A stretch of DNA of 64,000 nt from Bombus terrestris (GCF_910591885.1 NC_063270.1:3038001-3102000); one strand, 5' to 3'. Shown: positions 14,279 to 25,020, numbered from the stretch's first letter. Notes: generated by a model from the letters alone, not told the origin. Program-made: numbers and translations.

Positions 14279-14439
14279 GGTATACAACAGTCCATGATAA
14301 TTGTAGTTGCCGGCTGTAGATGTCGCTGGTGGAGTACTGCTATTATTCTTCTATTTTTGATGCGCGGAAGAAAAATCAGACTACGGGCGCCGGGAATCGA
14401 GCCCGGGTCCCGAACGTTCGTAACCTAAGGTGCCAACCA

Positions 14440-14452
14440 CTTTGCCACCGTG
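14440..14452. repeat. Target-site duplication of the nested retroelement tail, left copy
   Basis: CTTTGCCACCGTG at 14440-14452 is repeated exactly at 14734-14746, on both sides of the poly-T-bounded insert. Removing the insert and one copy restores the SINE order seen in the 20.4 kb copy. Confidence 0.9.
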
Positions 14453-14733
14453 TTTTTTTTTTTTTTAATCTTTGTTTATTAATTCCAGGTTTTTTACATG
14501 TTTTTTTTTTACATGATTTTTTCCAGAATAAACGCTGAATTCTAATTGTAGGGTGGTACAGGCAAAAGTACCGATACGCGACGGTACGACGTAGCCATGC
14601 ATTATTACAATATTTTTTTTTTTTTTTGAGATTATTATTGTAACTTAAATTTAAGCCGCTGTTGCGCTGTGCTTATGTACGATATTTTAATTTATGTCCT
14701 GAAAGCCAGGACGCAAAAACAGGACAGTTCGCT
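14453..14733 (-). mobile_element. 5'-truncated poly-A retroelement, copy 1, inserted into the SINE
   Basis: These 281 bases end on the - strand in a poly-A run (poly-T at 14453 on +) preceded by AATAAACAAAGATT, and are flanked by a perfect 13-base duplication. Both are hallmarks of target-primed reverse transcription. The same sequence recurs in the opposite orientation at about 15011-15288. No open frame is present, so this is a LINE 3' untranslated end or a SINE without visible tRNA part. The donor family is not identified. Confidence 0.85.
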
Positions 14734-14805
14734 CTTTGCCACCGTGTCCGTTACTAGTTAGTGTCGAGTGGCGGTATTTCTTGTCGAGTGCCGCCATAGG
14801 ATTAA

Positions 14806-14947
14806 AAGTTCCTACAAGCTAATAAGATTCGGTTTATGGTGGGGCCTTAGGTTTATCGAGGGTCTGTTTAATGGTGCTTGGGCCTTGACGATAAGACAAT
14901 CAAGGACGTCGTACGGACCATTTCACGAGACGCAACAATGTGCTATG
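14806..14947 (+). repeat. Segment between two retroelement insertions
   Basis: This piece follows the SINE's right duplication and precedes the next insertion. It is more G+C-rich than background and probably continues the sequence left of 14270. I cannot name it. Confidence 0.4.
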
Positions 14948-15304
14948 GTAGATTTAACCGGTACCCCTCCCCCCCTCCCATTCCACCCTCTCCCATCCCT
15001 TCCCAAATAGGCTAACGAACTGTCCTGTTTTTGCGACCAGGCTTTCAGGACATAAATTAAAATATCGTACATAAGCACAGCGCAACAGCGTCTTAAATTT
15101 AAGTTACAATAATAGTCTTAAAAAAAAGAAAAAAATGTAATAATGCGTGGCTATGTCGTACCATCGCGTATCGGTACTTTTGCCTGAACCACCCCACAAC
15201 CAGAATTCAGCGTTTATTCTGGAAAAAAATCATGTAAAAAAAAATATGTAAAAAAACTGGAAATAATAAACAAAGATTAAAAAAAAAAGTAGATTTAACA
15301 GGTA
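14948..15304 (+). mobile_element. Poly-A retroelement, copy 2, with its target-site duplications
   Basis: The element at 14964-15288 starts with an unusual 48-base pyrimidine-rich head (Cn/Tn) ending in AAATAGG. It then runs through the same sequence as copy 1, on the opposite strand, to a poly-A tail at 15279-15288. Flanks GTAGATTTAACCGGTA (14948-14963) and GTAGATTTAACAGGTA (15289-15304) differ at one of 16 bases and are the target-site duplication. Because copy 1 is inverted relative to it, the two make an imperfect ~280-base inverted repeat with a ~280-base loop. Copy 2 is longer at its 5' end, so copy 1 is the more truncated. Confidence 0.85.
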
Positions 15305-16961
15305 GTAATTTGCTGTTAGGATTAATTCTTGGCGAAAATAATGATTTAAATATTGGATATGGACTTTCGTTGTTCTAAAGATGTATCCTTGAAAACATAG
15401 AGATGTGAGAGATACGTTATATCAGTTTAAATAATTTAAATAAATTGCAACTTACTAAATCTTTTAATGATTTAACTTTTCAACGTATTCGTATCGATCA
15501 CGTTTTGAAAAATATTACTCGAATTGTTAACAGACATCGAATTGGCTTATTCCACTTTGGAAAAAAGGAGCTTTACGGATCTATTTCTCGCGCGTCATTC
15601 TTTTGATATATCTGTGACATAATGTGGATCAATTCGAAAACTATGCAAGCATATCAAGCACTTGCTTGATATCCGTTCATCGTAAGAGTTCGTGGGGGAA
15701 GGGGGGCAGATTTGAAAACTAACTTAATTCTCGATCGAACACTGCGAACAGAGTAATGCAATGCATACAGAATACAGACAAATGATTCTTTGCTCGTACT
15801 CGTTTAGACACGAAGTGGAAAGCAACAAACGTTTATTTATTCGTAAAGAAGTTTATCGATCGGAATGTTAATTTTGGAAAAATACGAATAAGAAAAAACA
15901 AAAACACAGTAGCGGGATGATATAAGCTCAGACATAGAACTTTCATGAAAACTCGTTAATCAGCTATTTGCCAGAACTTTCTGCTTATTTTCTATAAGTT
16001 TCGAAATATAGAGAACAGGTTTGATCGTTTAAAGTACAAGAACTTCGATAACATCGTCGAAATAGTATGCAAGCGTAGAATTTATAAAAAAAAAAATGAA
16101 GATCCATTTTCTGAAATTTTTAAACGAATTAATACAATTGGAGTTTAACAAACGTCCAATAAATAACAAAAACTCGCTAAAATCTAAAAAATACTTGCGC
16201 ACGAGATAAAAGCTTTTTGTACTGTTTCCATCGATATCCTGTACAAGTAAAACAAATTTTCTAGAAATTCTGAAGTTTGACGGGTCAACCAGTGTTCCCT
16301 TTTAGACGTAGACATCTCCGTTGCGTCTGTTTGCCTCTTTTCGAGCCATTTTAAACTGCATCCTGCCTATAGGGGGGCTCGTGTAAAAACATTCGATCCG
16401 TCGTGTTTTATTCGCGTCTCCGTATTTCTCATCGCTTGGTAAACAGAATTCCGTTCCTGTACAAAGCTGGTTGGTTATGCGGCGTCGGTTGTGTACTTTT
16501 CCTTCCGTTTCTCTGATGAAAAACAGCAGCACGAAAACAACGAATAAATAGAACAGCAGATAAAAAAAGAAAACGCCCAAAACGTATAAAAGTCAAAGAT
16601 AACGGAGACGCGGTTAGAAAAGGTCGAAGAAAAAGTCGTACGAGCAAAGGGGCAAGTGTCTCGAAGGTTTATTCGCTAGAAGAATCGGACGGAAAATCTA
16701 CTTATTCTTTTCTCCTTTCTTCTCTGCTCGACCTTATGCCCATCTTCTTATCGATATCGCGTGGAACAGAAAACGAGTAAAGGTTTGCGGGTTTCTTTGT
16801 CAGCGTACGTGACAGAAAACTGAATATACGCTTGCCGTCTAGCGGGTGACCCGTGGGCGACAGCGAGAGAAAAAATTGACGTGCACGGAAAATGAAAGCA
16901 ATCATAAGATATCACGAGTTTCCTCTTCTTTTATTGAATATACATATAGATTAGAACTCGG
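15305..16961. other. Non-coding stretch, nothing recognised
   Basis: This is AT-rich sequence with only short overlapping frames on the - strand around 16302-16905, whose translations are low-complexity. No splice-flanked exon was convincing. Confidence 0.5.
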
Positions 16962-18190
16962 TATACAGGATGACAAAGAAGTAGGTGGTCAAACGTTAGT
17001 ACCGTATTCCACTATTCTTAATGATTAGAGAAGGTCATATATACACAAGGTCCGAAATATGTTCTTTCGGAGATAAGACTTTACGAATATAAGGGAATAT
17101 TGTAAGAATGTTTGAAACTTATTTAAAAGAAATTGCTGAAAATAATCTCCTTTAAGAATACATGCTACACATCGACGTGACGTCGTCGTTTCGAAGATTG
17201 TCGAAGACGTTCAAAAATTCCTAATTATTTCGAATTACTTTACATGTAACGATAATCCGATTTTTTAGTATTTCCAGGTTATCAATAGCGCTATTATCAT
17301 AAACCGAACTTTTAAAACGTCGGCACAAATAAAAATCCAAAGGATTTAAGTCGAGATAGCGTGCAGACTAGGAAATTAGTCCTCCTCTGCTAATTTATCA
17401 GCTAGTATAATTTCTATTAAGACAGTTCTACTAGAATGTGTTGGAGCACCGTCCACGAGCACAGACCACGTTCCAATCACATGTCATGTCACAGTGTAGA
17501 AACATCATTTTTCAAAAATCGTGTTTAATTTCTGCAATTAAGTATAGACGGAAGAAAAGATGGTCCAATGAAAAAGTCTCCAATAATTCCAGCTCATATG
17601 TTACATGAAAACTGATATTGCTCTCGAGATTGATTAACGGTGTGTGAATTTTCATTTATCCGTAGTGTAATTCATAGATAGCTATCGGTTATGAAAATTG
17701 ACATTAGTCTCTCGTGTAAATTTTATTTTATCTGTGAAAAGCACAGATACTTCAAAATATGGTGTGTTAACGTACTGTCGTAGCCACCACTGAGAAAAGA
17801 TTATTTGTGGTTAATAACTCAATTGCAGAAGTTCTTATACTCCCTGTAAGATAAGGTAAGGATACAAAAGATTTTCTCACAAAATATTTTTTTCAATTTC
17901 CAAAAAAATTTTGCACTTCTAATGCTATTTATCTCTTACTTAGTTCTACATTTTCTTTGGCCCGTCTTATCTGATTTTCAACTTCAGTTGTTTGAAGATG
18001 GTCCTTGGTTAATTGTAATAGGCGAAAAAGATTCAGTTTTTCTAGGCCTACAATGCACCAAAGTGAAAGTTCTTTAAGCAGGATATCGTCTCTTAATCTG
18101 CTGATGGAGACGGTGAACTTTCCTGACGTTTCCTTTAGCTGACACACATAATATCTGTTCACTTGTTATTAAAACAAATCATTCAGATAG
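16962..18190 (-). mobile_element. Decayed Tc1/mariner-IS630-type DNA transposon (right boundary uncertain)
   Basis: Frame-shifted transposase pieces lie in order on the - strand. Around 18160-17990 is a helix-turn-helix-side part with GN and RRYP/RTF spacing typical of the family. Around 17840-17705 is FSQWW followed by LFTD and KFTRE, the first catalytic Asp region. At 17453-17436 is DGAPTH, the second catalytic Asp. Around 17370-17330 is a degenerate SPDLNPLDF-type block, the third acidic residue, now carrying a stop. TATACAGGATGACAAAG at 16962-16978 resembles the terminal inverted repeat of these insect elements; the matching far end was not found. Several stops and frameshifts make it inactive. 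The class call rests on motif spacing that I know from insect genomes. Confidence 0.75.
17150..18170 (-). pseudogene. Transposase pseudogene of the IS630/mariner-type element
   Basis: This is the coding remnant inside the transposon. The intact protein would cut and paste the element using a DDE/D triad. Here the first Asp region (LFTDK, with the usual E-S replaced) and the second (DGAPTH) are still legible, while the third block and the C-terminus contain stop codons. A 77-codon open stretch at 17929-18162 is in a different frame from the recognisable N-terminal residues, which shows an indel. Confidence 0.7.
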
Positions 18191-18335
18191 CACTATCTTC
18201 ACTGTGAAACGAACATGCATACCAATTTACTATGAAACACAGTGTCTTCAATGTAAACACAACTTGCTCTAACATATTATTTATTTTTAACAAAAGAAAT
18301 GATGACAGTGTTTGAAATTCGACGAAAATGTGTCT

Positions 18336-18348
18336 ATATCTTGTTTTT
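18336..18348. repeat. Target-site duplication of the host LINE, left copy
   Basis: ATATCTTGTTTTT here is repeated exactly at 21503-21515, directly after the poly-A tail of the + strand LINE. The pair defines a single LINE insertion of 18349-21502 despite the internal interruptions. Confidence 0.9.
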
Positions 18349-18442
18349 TTTATCAACCTCAAATGTCATACGGATGAGGATGCGCAAACCACTAGTACCT
18401 CAACTGACAAGCAATACATCATACCTAAAACAACAGCACAAG

Positions 18443-18451
18443 AAATTAGAA

Positions 18452-18455
<4 letters not shown>
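18443..18455. repeat. Target-site duplication of the nested - strand LINE, left copy
   Basis: AAATTAGAAACAT at 18443-18455 is repeated exactly at 19748-19760. With one copy removed, the host LINE reads through in frame (AQEIRNIIEK). Confidence 0.92.
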
Positions 18456-18482
<27 letters not shown>

Positions 18483-19747
18483 TTATTTATTTATTAGAAT
18501 ATTTACAATCAATTCTCGTTGAGAATTCTCAATAACTTCATTTGGCGTGATACAATGACATGGTTTATAATAATTTTATATTGTTGGTTCTAGTAGGATC
18601 TAAGGATTTAATCTAAAGGGTATTTTCTTTTTAGTCTGCGGATCTGGTCCGTCGTGTCAAGTATTTGGGTGACTAATGGGTTGTGGTGGTTGTTGACTCT
18701 TGCGTTATATCTGCTTCTGGACTTGTATATTTCATCTTTGACTGTAGGTATCTTGAGGTCGCGGTGGATTGTTTCGTTGGTAACATACCAGGGTGCATTT
18801 ATTAGGGATCTTAGCGTTTTCGATTGGAAGCGTTGGAGTATTTCAATGTTGGAATTACTTGCTGTTCCCCATAGTTGGATTCCGTAGGTCCAGACAGGTT
18901 TTATTACGGTCTTATAGAGCGTAATTTTGTTCTGCGTGCTTAGGTTGGAGCGACGGCCAATGAGCCAATAAAATTTTTTGAGTTTGTCCCTGAGTTGTTT
19001 AGATTTGTCTACGATATGTTGTTTCCATGTTAATCCCCTGTCCAGAGTCATGCCCAGATATCTGACTGTGTCCTTGTTAGGAACTGTTATATTGTTAATG
19101 GAGACCTGTGGGCAGGTTTGTTTTCGCAGCGTGAAGTTACATGTGTGGATTTTTTTTCATTAATTTTGAAGCCCCATTTATAGAACCACTTTTCCATTGA
19201 GTCGAGACCTCGCTGGAGAGTGGATGAGGCTATTATCGGGTTGGCGTGCGATGCTAATAGCGCTGTGTCGTCGGCAAATGTTGCTAAAATTATATTGGTA
19301 AATCAGTTGATATTGGTAAATCGGCAGTGTAGATGGAGAACAGAAGGGATCCGAGGACACTACCTTGGGGTATGCCTGCTTCTATTGGGAAAGTTGTGGT
19401 AATGGCGCCTACGTATTTAACCATAAATTATCTTTTGGTTAGGTAGGACTTTAGGATGGAGTAGTAAGTGTGTGGTAGGACTTTTTTAAGTTTGTAAAGA
19501 AGCCCTTCGTGCCATACTTTGTCGAATGCCTGTTGAATATCAAGGAATACCGCTGAGCAGTATTTTTTATTTTCGAGGGTTTGGCTGATATTGTGTGTTA
19601 TTCGATGGATTTGCTCTATTGTGGAATGCTGCTTCCGAAAACCGAATTGATGGTCTGGCAGGGTTTTCAGATCCTGTAGAAGTGGAAGGAGTCGATTCGT
19701 TAGCAACTTTTCAAATAGTTTTGACAAAGTGGGTTCACCAGCAAACT
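18456..19747 (-). mobile_element. Second jockey-clade LINE, 5'-truncated, nested in the first
   Basis: The - strand encodes the C-terminal two-thirds of a LINE reverse transcriptase. At 19727-19428 are FRKQHSTIEQ and motif A FLDIQQAFDKVWH. Near 19360 is motif B IPQGSVLGS. At 19278-19267 is motif C FADD. At 19051-18608 are the thumb and C-terminal region with NAPWYV. The frame is broken by an A-run indel near 19160 and a short local duplication near 19300. The 3' end is a TAATAAATAAATAAA tail running into TA repeats at 18459-18482. The protein is only about half identical to the host LINE over the thumb by eye, so it is a different family. Perfect 13-base duplications flank it. Confidence 0.92.
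18459..18482. repeat. (TA)n microsatellite at the LINE tail
   Basis: About twelve TA units sit between the nested LINE's A/T-rich tail and its target duplication. They probably grew from the tail. Confidence 0.85.
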
Positions 19748-20379
19748 AAATTAGAAACATAATCGAGAAAACAAAAAACAACAGAGCACCAGGAATCGAC
19801 CTAATCAATGGCAAAATCTTGAAAAACCTTTCACTAAAAGCTATAAGACTAATGACCATAGTATTCAATGCAATACTAAGAATCCAATACTTTCCCAAAC
19901 CATTAGCACAGATCAAAATGTTACCTAAACCAGGCAAATACTCATACCAAACTGCATCTTATAGACCAATATCACTGCTTCCAGTATTTTCCAAAATACT
20001 GGAAAAAATAATATAGGACCGGATAAAAACTATAATTGAGATAAAAAAAAAAAATTAATACCGGAACACCAATTTGGATTCAAAAACAAACACTCCACGA
20101 TAGAGCAAATGCACGGGCTTATCAACGAAATAATAATAGCACTAGAAAACAAACAATACTGCACAGCCCTCTTTATGGACATAGAGAAAGCATTTGACAA
20201 AATAAATCACGAAAGCCTACTACAAACAATTAGGAAACAATTCCCGGAACAAATACACCAATTAATAAAATCTTACTTAAGCAGCAGAATCTTCATAATA
20301 AAAATCAAGGACACATACTCGGAAGTTAAAGACATCAAGGCAGGTATTCCGCAAGGAAGCGTCCTAGGCCCAATACTAT

Positions 20380-20630
20380 TGTGGCGGCACTCGACAAGCC
20401 CAAATACCACCACTCGACATTAACTAGTGTCGGACGACGGTAGCGAAGTGGTTAACGTCTTAGGTTGCGAACGTTCGGAACCCGGAAGTCCGTTCGGAAA
20501 AAAGAAGGAAAAATCAGCAGTATCCCGGCGGCGACATCTACAGCCCCTAGTGACAATTACACCAGACGAGGCCCAACTACACAACTATCACACCCGTCCA
20601 ATATATACAACTATAACTCACGGCCACCTC
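20380..20630 (+). mobile_element. tRNA-derived SINE, second copy, inserted in the LINE palm domain
   Basis: Starting with TGGCGGCACTCGAC at about 20382, it carries the same head, tRNA-like part and GCGACATCTACAGCC body (near 20530-20546) as the copy at 14279-14796. The A box is TAGCGAAGTGG, but the B box is lost: the T-arm half is replaced after GGAACCCGG. It splits the polymerase between motif B (ending at GPIL) and motif C. The reading resumes at 20631 with YTLYTANIP leading to FADD. Only ACTAT is clearly duplicated (20375-20379 and 20631-20635), so the right boundary and the last ~50 bases are uncertain. Confidence 0.8.
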
Positions 20631-21515
20631 ACTATACACATTATACACGGCTAACATACCAACAACTACCAATAGCAAAATACTGACATTCGCGGACGAC
20701 ACAGCTATACTAGTCAGATACACTAACCCAGAAACAGCAGTCAAATTACTACAAGAACATATCACAAAAATAGAAAAGTGGCTACAAGAAAAACAAATAG
20801 AAGTAAACCCCAATAAATGCAACCATATTATATTCACACTGCGAAAACAGATACCACCAAACATCCTTCTGAACGGCACGCACATAAAAAACACACAAAG
20901 CAAGTCAAATACCTAGGACTCCATTTAGATACACAACTCGCATGGAAACAGTATACTAAATTAATAATAGACAAAATACAGACAACAAGGAGACAAATAC
21001 ATTTCCTAACAAGTCGAAAATCCAAATTAAGCATAGAAAATAAATTAAAAATATACAAAACGATCATAAAACCAATCTGGACGTACGGAATATCACTATG
21101 GGGGACAGCAGCAGTGAGCCATATAAACAAAATAGAGACAATGCAAGCTAAAATTCTTAGAACGATAGTAAACGCCCCATGGTACGTTAAAAATGAGGAC
21201 ATACGAAGGGACCTGGGAATCCCAACGGTCAAGGAAGCAATCAGCAGCTACGCTGGAAGATATAAGGCAAGAATAGGAACACACCCAAACCGGCCAGCAG
21301 CGGAAACGATCATCAGTACTTTAAATATGGAAAGAAGGCTAAAAAGGAAACACCTAGCAGACCTCACAAAGGATATAACCTAGCAAACGCGAGGATCGTA
21401 CCCCGCTGGGGGTAGTCACCCACATGATAATAATACCGCTAAAAAATTCTTCCAAATGTCCAAATGGACAAATGGAGAATGTAAAGAAATAAATAAAAAA
21501 AAATATCTTGTTTTT

Positions 21516-23147
21516 GGAACCTACGTTTACCGTTTATATAACGTTTTTTCATTCTTAAAAGCAGTGGAACGTAGTAAAATAACGAACGATCCAATAAGTC
21601 TAGAGCGTTTTCGTTTCATTTTGATGTCCCATAATTGCAGCAAGTCGCCTTTTGTCCTACTCACGATAACGCAATCATTCCCGATTACGCGCAATCCTCG
21701 TCAACTCTCTCTGCGAAAGCATCTCTGACTCGTTGCTTTAATTAACATCTTTGTCCGATCCAACATGTAAAAACGTTCCGAGAAAAAAAAAATGAAAAAA
21801 GAAATAGTAGAGAAAGGAACTAAAAAAATTATTCAACACGGTGCAAGTTTCGTCTAATTCCAGCACCTTCTAACCCAATATTTGCCCTCAATTAAAGCGG
21901 TTGGCGGCTTTGTCAAAGATAGACGAGCGAAACGGTGAGTTCGTTTGCATGTTCATTTACATCTGACACCCTGTGAACACGTTTGATCACGAAAATTTGC
22001 AAGAGAAAGAGAGAACAGACGACAGAGTGATGCATCCTCGACGCGATATAAAACCAACGATCGTCAACGTTCGAACAACAATTTTCACTAAAGCGAAAAC
22101 TGTTTGCGTCGCCTTGCATCCTATACTTTAAAATTACTTCTAATATATTTAGCTACGGTTTTATTTTAGTGCCGAAACTCTCAACCTTTTCATTTTTTCG
22201 AAGACAGTGTAATAAATTTCGTATAAAAGCCATTGAAAATTCCACGATTTGACTGTTCTCTTTAAACGACGACGACGAGCGTTTACCTGTGCTGGTCGCG
22301 TGAACTCATAGAATTAAACTGGGTCAATTCGGTGGTTTCGCCATGAATACGCGGATGCACTTCGTTACGCGCAAATGTGCTTTCGTTGTAAAGAAAGAGC
22401 TTCTTTTTCTGTTAATAACCGGTCTGTTACAAATATCGTCGTTATCTCGATTGTAAGAACAGAGTTTTAATGGGGCCTCCGAGTGCCGGTTACCGTGGCG
22501 AATTATCGATTGTCGGACGCTGTAAACTTAACCTTCTGGGGAAAGAAAGTTTGAGTTTTGTTTGTTATTTCGAGAAATTTTTAGTGGTTTGTTTCATATT
22601 ATCGATGAAAAGAGAATAGCTCTGCCTAGTCTATATACTTGCCGATCTATCAAAATCAGCTACATGACTTCCTACAAGTGAAAACACGCATCAAAGGATT
22701 GTGAGCAAAAATTTATTGCGGTTGATTTGCATAAATGTGGTTGCATAATTCAATAGGGATCTTTGTATTCATGTATCAAGGAACGCGGCGAGTAGGGAAT
22801 AATGGAGACGTACCAGATATTTGTCACAAACGCAATTCATCAGTTTCTCCAGTTTCGAGGGAATAAATTTCTCGTTCAACGAGCTCGCAGATTCTCGACA
22901 TAAATCGCGCATTCAGCAAATACAATCAGTGGCGAGGAATGCAGAAAAGAAGAATAAGGAAGAAAAGGATCCAAGGGAAGAAGATGGAACGATACGTAGC
23001 GTGAACCAAAGGTCGACCATGAATCGATAGGATAGGTAGTTGCCCAAAAAGCGTTTCCTTACGTAAAGATCTTTTAAAATAATTGGCAATGAGCGAGTAA
23101 ATCGTGCAATTGCGCGAAACAGTCGACCATAAACAATCGCGAATAGG
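21516..23147. other. Non-coding stretch, nothing recognised
   Basis: Short frames only. No element resembling the neighbours is visible beyond the LINE's right duplication. Confidence 0.5.
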
Positions 23148-23212
23148 TTGACAAATACTTAAAGTCACGGTAACTTTCTATTTTGTTAAGGAGAAAATCG
23201 CAAACAAAATTG
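23148..23212 (+). repeat. 65-base direct repeat, copy 1
   Basis: It begins TTGACAAATACTTAAAGTC and ends GCAAACAAAATTG. It matches 25011-25075 at 64 of 65 positions (A versus G at 23197). Flanking bases differ on both sides, so the unit is exactly 65 bases. Its origin is unknown. Confidence 0.9.
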
Positions 23213-25010
23213 GTTAAGAATTACGAAAGCTCGAATATATAGTTTTGAGTCCATTTCGATATAATATGTCTTTATTATTACTTAGCTCGCACTATAGTAG
23301 TCCATACCGATTCTTACATTGTGGAAGTTAATATGGTCGTTACTACCAGCGCTTTCGATACTATAGATATCGATTACACAAGGTTCTCTAATGGGATCAG
23401 GAGAACAGCTAGCTAGTCTTGTGACGATTATATCACTCTACATCAACATATGACACGATTACGCATTAATTGTGATACTTCTGTAATGAAACGGTTACCG
23501 TGTCTATGGTAGAATTAGTAGTGGCATTTGACAGAGATAAAATCGCATACCTCGCCTCTGGACTGCAATTTCCACGTGTCATAAGACGTAAGCGGCGGTA
23601 GATACGGTGAAAAGCACGAAGAAATCCATAGAAGAAAGCATCGTCGAATAATTTTATCGCTATCGAAATTGAAACAGCGATTTAAAATTATTTCCAGGAA
23701 CAATCTCCCAACCATTCAGGAAATTAGTCTTCTCGACGAACAATTTGTATTCAGCTTCCAGCGAAACACGTGTAACTCGAAAACGCGCATACTATGTGTG
23801 AAGCAAACGCCCAAACAATTCGAACGATTAGGCTTACGAACGATAACCCTTTATTAGCGAATAAAATTACGTTCGTATCAGAGGATTTGAGAGAAGATAC
23901 GAAGGAAAAATCATGACAATCATTGCGATACAGCTAGCTCCGTAATTAATATCGCAAAGTCGATGAATTTCGATGTTGTGTTAAACACCGTGATCGATAA
24001 GTTCATCGACAACACGAGTGGACTATCATTAACCACTTAAAATTACGTCGATTTACCGATACAGGGCCTTAACCAACAGTAACCAACTGCACCAATGGAT
24101 TCTTTGAATCTCGTTCGCCAATTGTCAAAATCCTCCACAAAAGTTCCTTTAAATTCACAGCGAACAACCCGGAAATAGGATGCACACGCCATTATCGAAC
24201 CGTTCTATTCGAGATTCGAGAGGTTATGAATCCATTATGGATATACACATGTAAGTACCTACATAGGAATGTCGTGTTTGTTCATTTCCGATCGATTCGA
24301 CACGTTCGACTGTTTTCAACGCTTTCAGGAATTTTATTTTACCTAGAACGCAGTATAAAATTTTATTTTCTCAAAGATTAGCTAGTAAAGATTCCAATTA
24401 AATTCTATTAATACAGGAAAAATAGACAGTTGCTTTTTTAACTTTTTAACTTTTTTAACTCATAAATAAAAATATTAAGTTGCTTTAAACAGCTTATGTC
24501 GAAAGGTCTAAGTTTAAAGTGAACGTAGATAGCCGTAAATTTGATGGCTTGCTGTTTGAATATCGTAAGATATATTACATCAATCGATGGATTTTGTATA
24601 TTTATACGAGAGAATGTTTATAAGTCTTTTTAAATAGAAAATGTAAATTTGAGCTCGACTTTAATGTCGCTAAGTAATGGTAGATTTCATCGATCGATCT
24701 CTGATGAATTTGGGAAATGTTGTACGTCTTGATAAATTACAAATAAAGAAAAAATCTTAAAAGATAAAATAATATTTATGTAGATAGAGTATATATTTTA
24801 CAACGTTTGTGCACGGTTTATAGCTTTCGCCGAATTATGAACTAGACTATCCAGTTACAGAAGCAAATTTCCCTTTTATTGTAAAAGTTATACACAATAA
24901 TCTAAACGTCCGTATATTGCTTCAATTCGGTACATGCCTTTCGGTAATATCTATAATTATTCAACATAATCTCACGATTCTATCAATACCATTTCTATTT
25001 GTCAATGACA
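23213..25010. other. 1.8 kb between the direct repeats, no gene seen
   Basis: AT-rich sequence with no frame longer than about 66 codons. No transposase motif was found, so the flanking repeats are not obviously the ends of an autonomous element. Confidence 0.5.
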
Positions 25011-25020
25011 TTGACAAATA
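24996..25020. repeat. Near-perfect palindrome at the edge of repeat copy 2
   Basis: TATTTGTCAATG (24996-25007), a single A, then CATTGACAAATA (25009-25020) form a perfect 12-base inverted repeat. Its right arm is the start of the 65-base repeat. Confidence 0.85.

Larger units (their letters stand above)
14279..14796 (-). mobile_element. tRNA-derived SINE, interrupted by a second insertion
   Basis: Read on the - strand the element begins at 14796 with TGGCGGCACTCGAC. It continues with a tRNA-like part holding a Pol III A box (TGGCAAAGTGG) and B box (GGCTCGATTCC, one mismatch from consensus); the B box lies within a clean T-arm, CCGGG paired with CCCGG. It ends with a unique body around GCGACATCTACAGCC near 14320. 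Without the 294-base insertion plus duplication it is about 224 bases long. The same head, tRNA part and body occur in order at 20380-20630, which confirms a family. The insertion lies just after the A box, so this copy should be unable to use its promoter normally. Confidence 0.85.
18349..21502 (+). mobile_element. Jockey-like LINE, 5'-truncated, hosting two later insertions
   Basis: The first piece (18349-18455) encodes the end of the linker before the polymerase. The second (19748-20379) holds the fingers and palm: RAPGIDL, YRPISLLP, motif A FMDIEKAFDK near 20170-20200 and motif B IPQGSVLGP near 20345. The third (20631-21502) holds motif C FADDTA (20689-20700 plus), the thumb, the conserved APWYV segment and a 3' end with poly-A at about 21491-21502. 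Reading frames on the two sides of each interruption join cleanly once insert and duplication are removed. It carries a stop at 20014-20016 and frameshifts, one at an A-run near 20045 and another near 20890. It is flanked by a perfect 13-base duplication. Confidence 0.9.

Noticed and set aside
14385..14452. A genuine tRNA gene on the - strand
   Set aside because: A and B boxes and a T-arm are present, but the sequence is flanked by SINE head and body, is repeated at 20.4 kb, and the acceptor stem does not close. It is a tRNA-derived SINE.
20834..21232. 132-codon - frame
   Set aside because: Antisense shadow of the LINE reverse transcriptase C-terminal frame at 20817-21383.
18336..21515. Head-to-head LINE pair or 5' inversion by twin priming
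   Set aside because: Both segments have their own 3' tails and different protein sequences, and the duplications at 18443/19748 show that one is inserted in the other.
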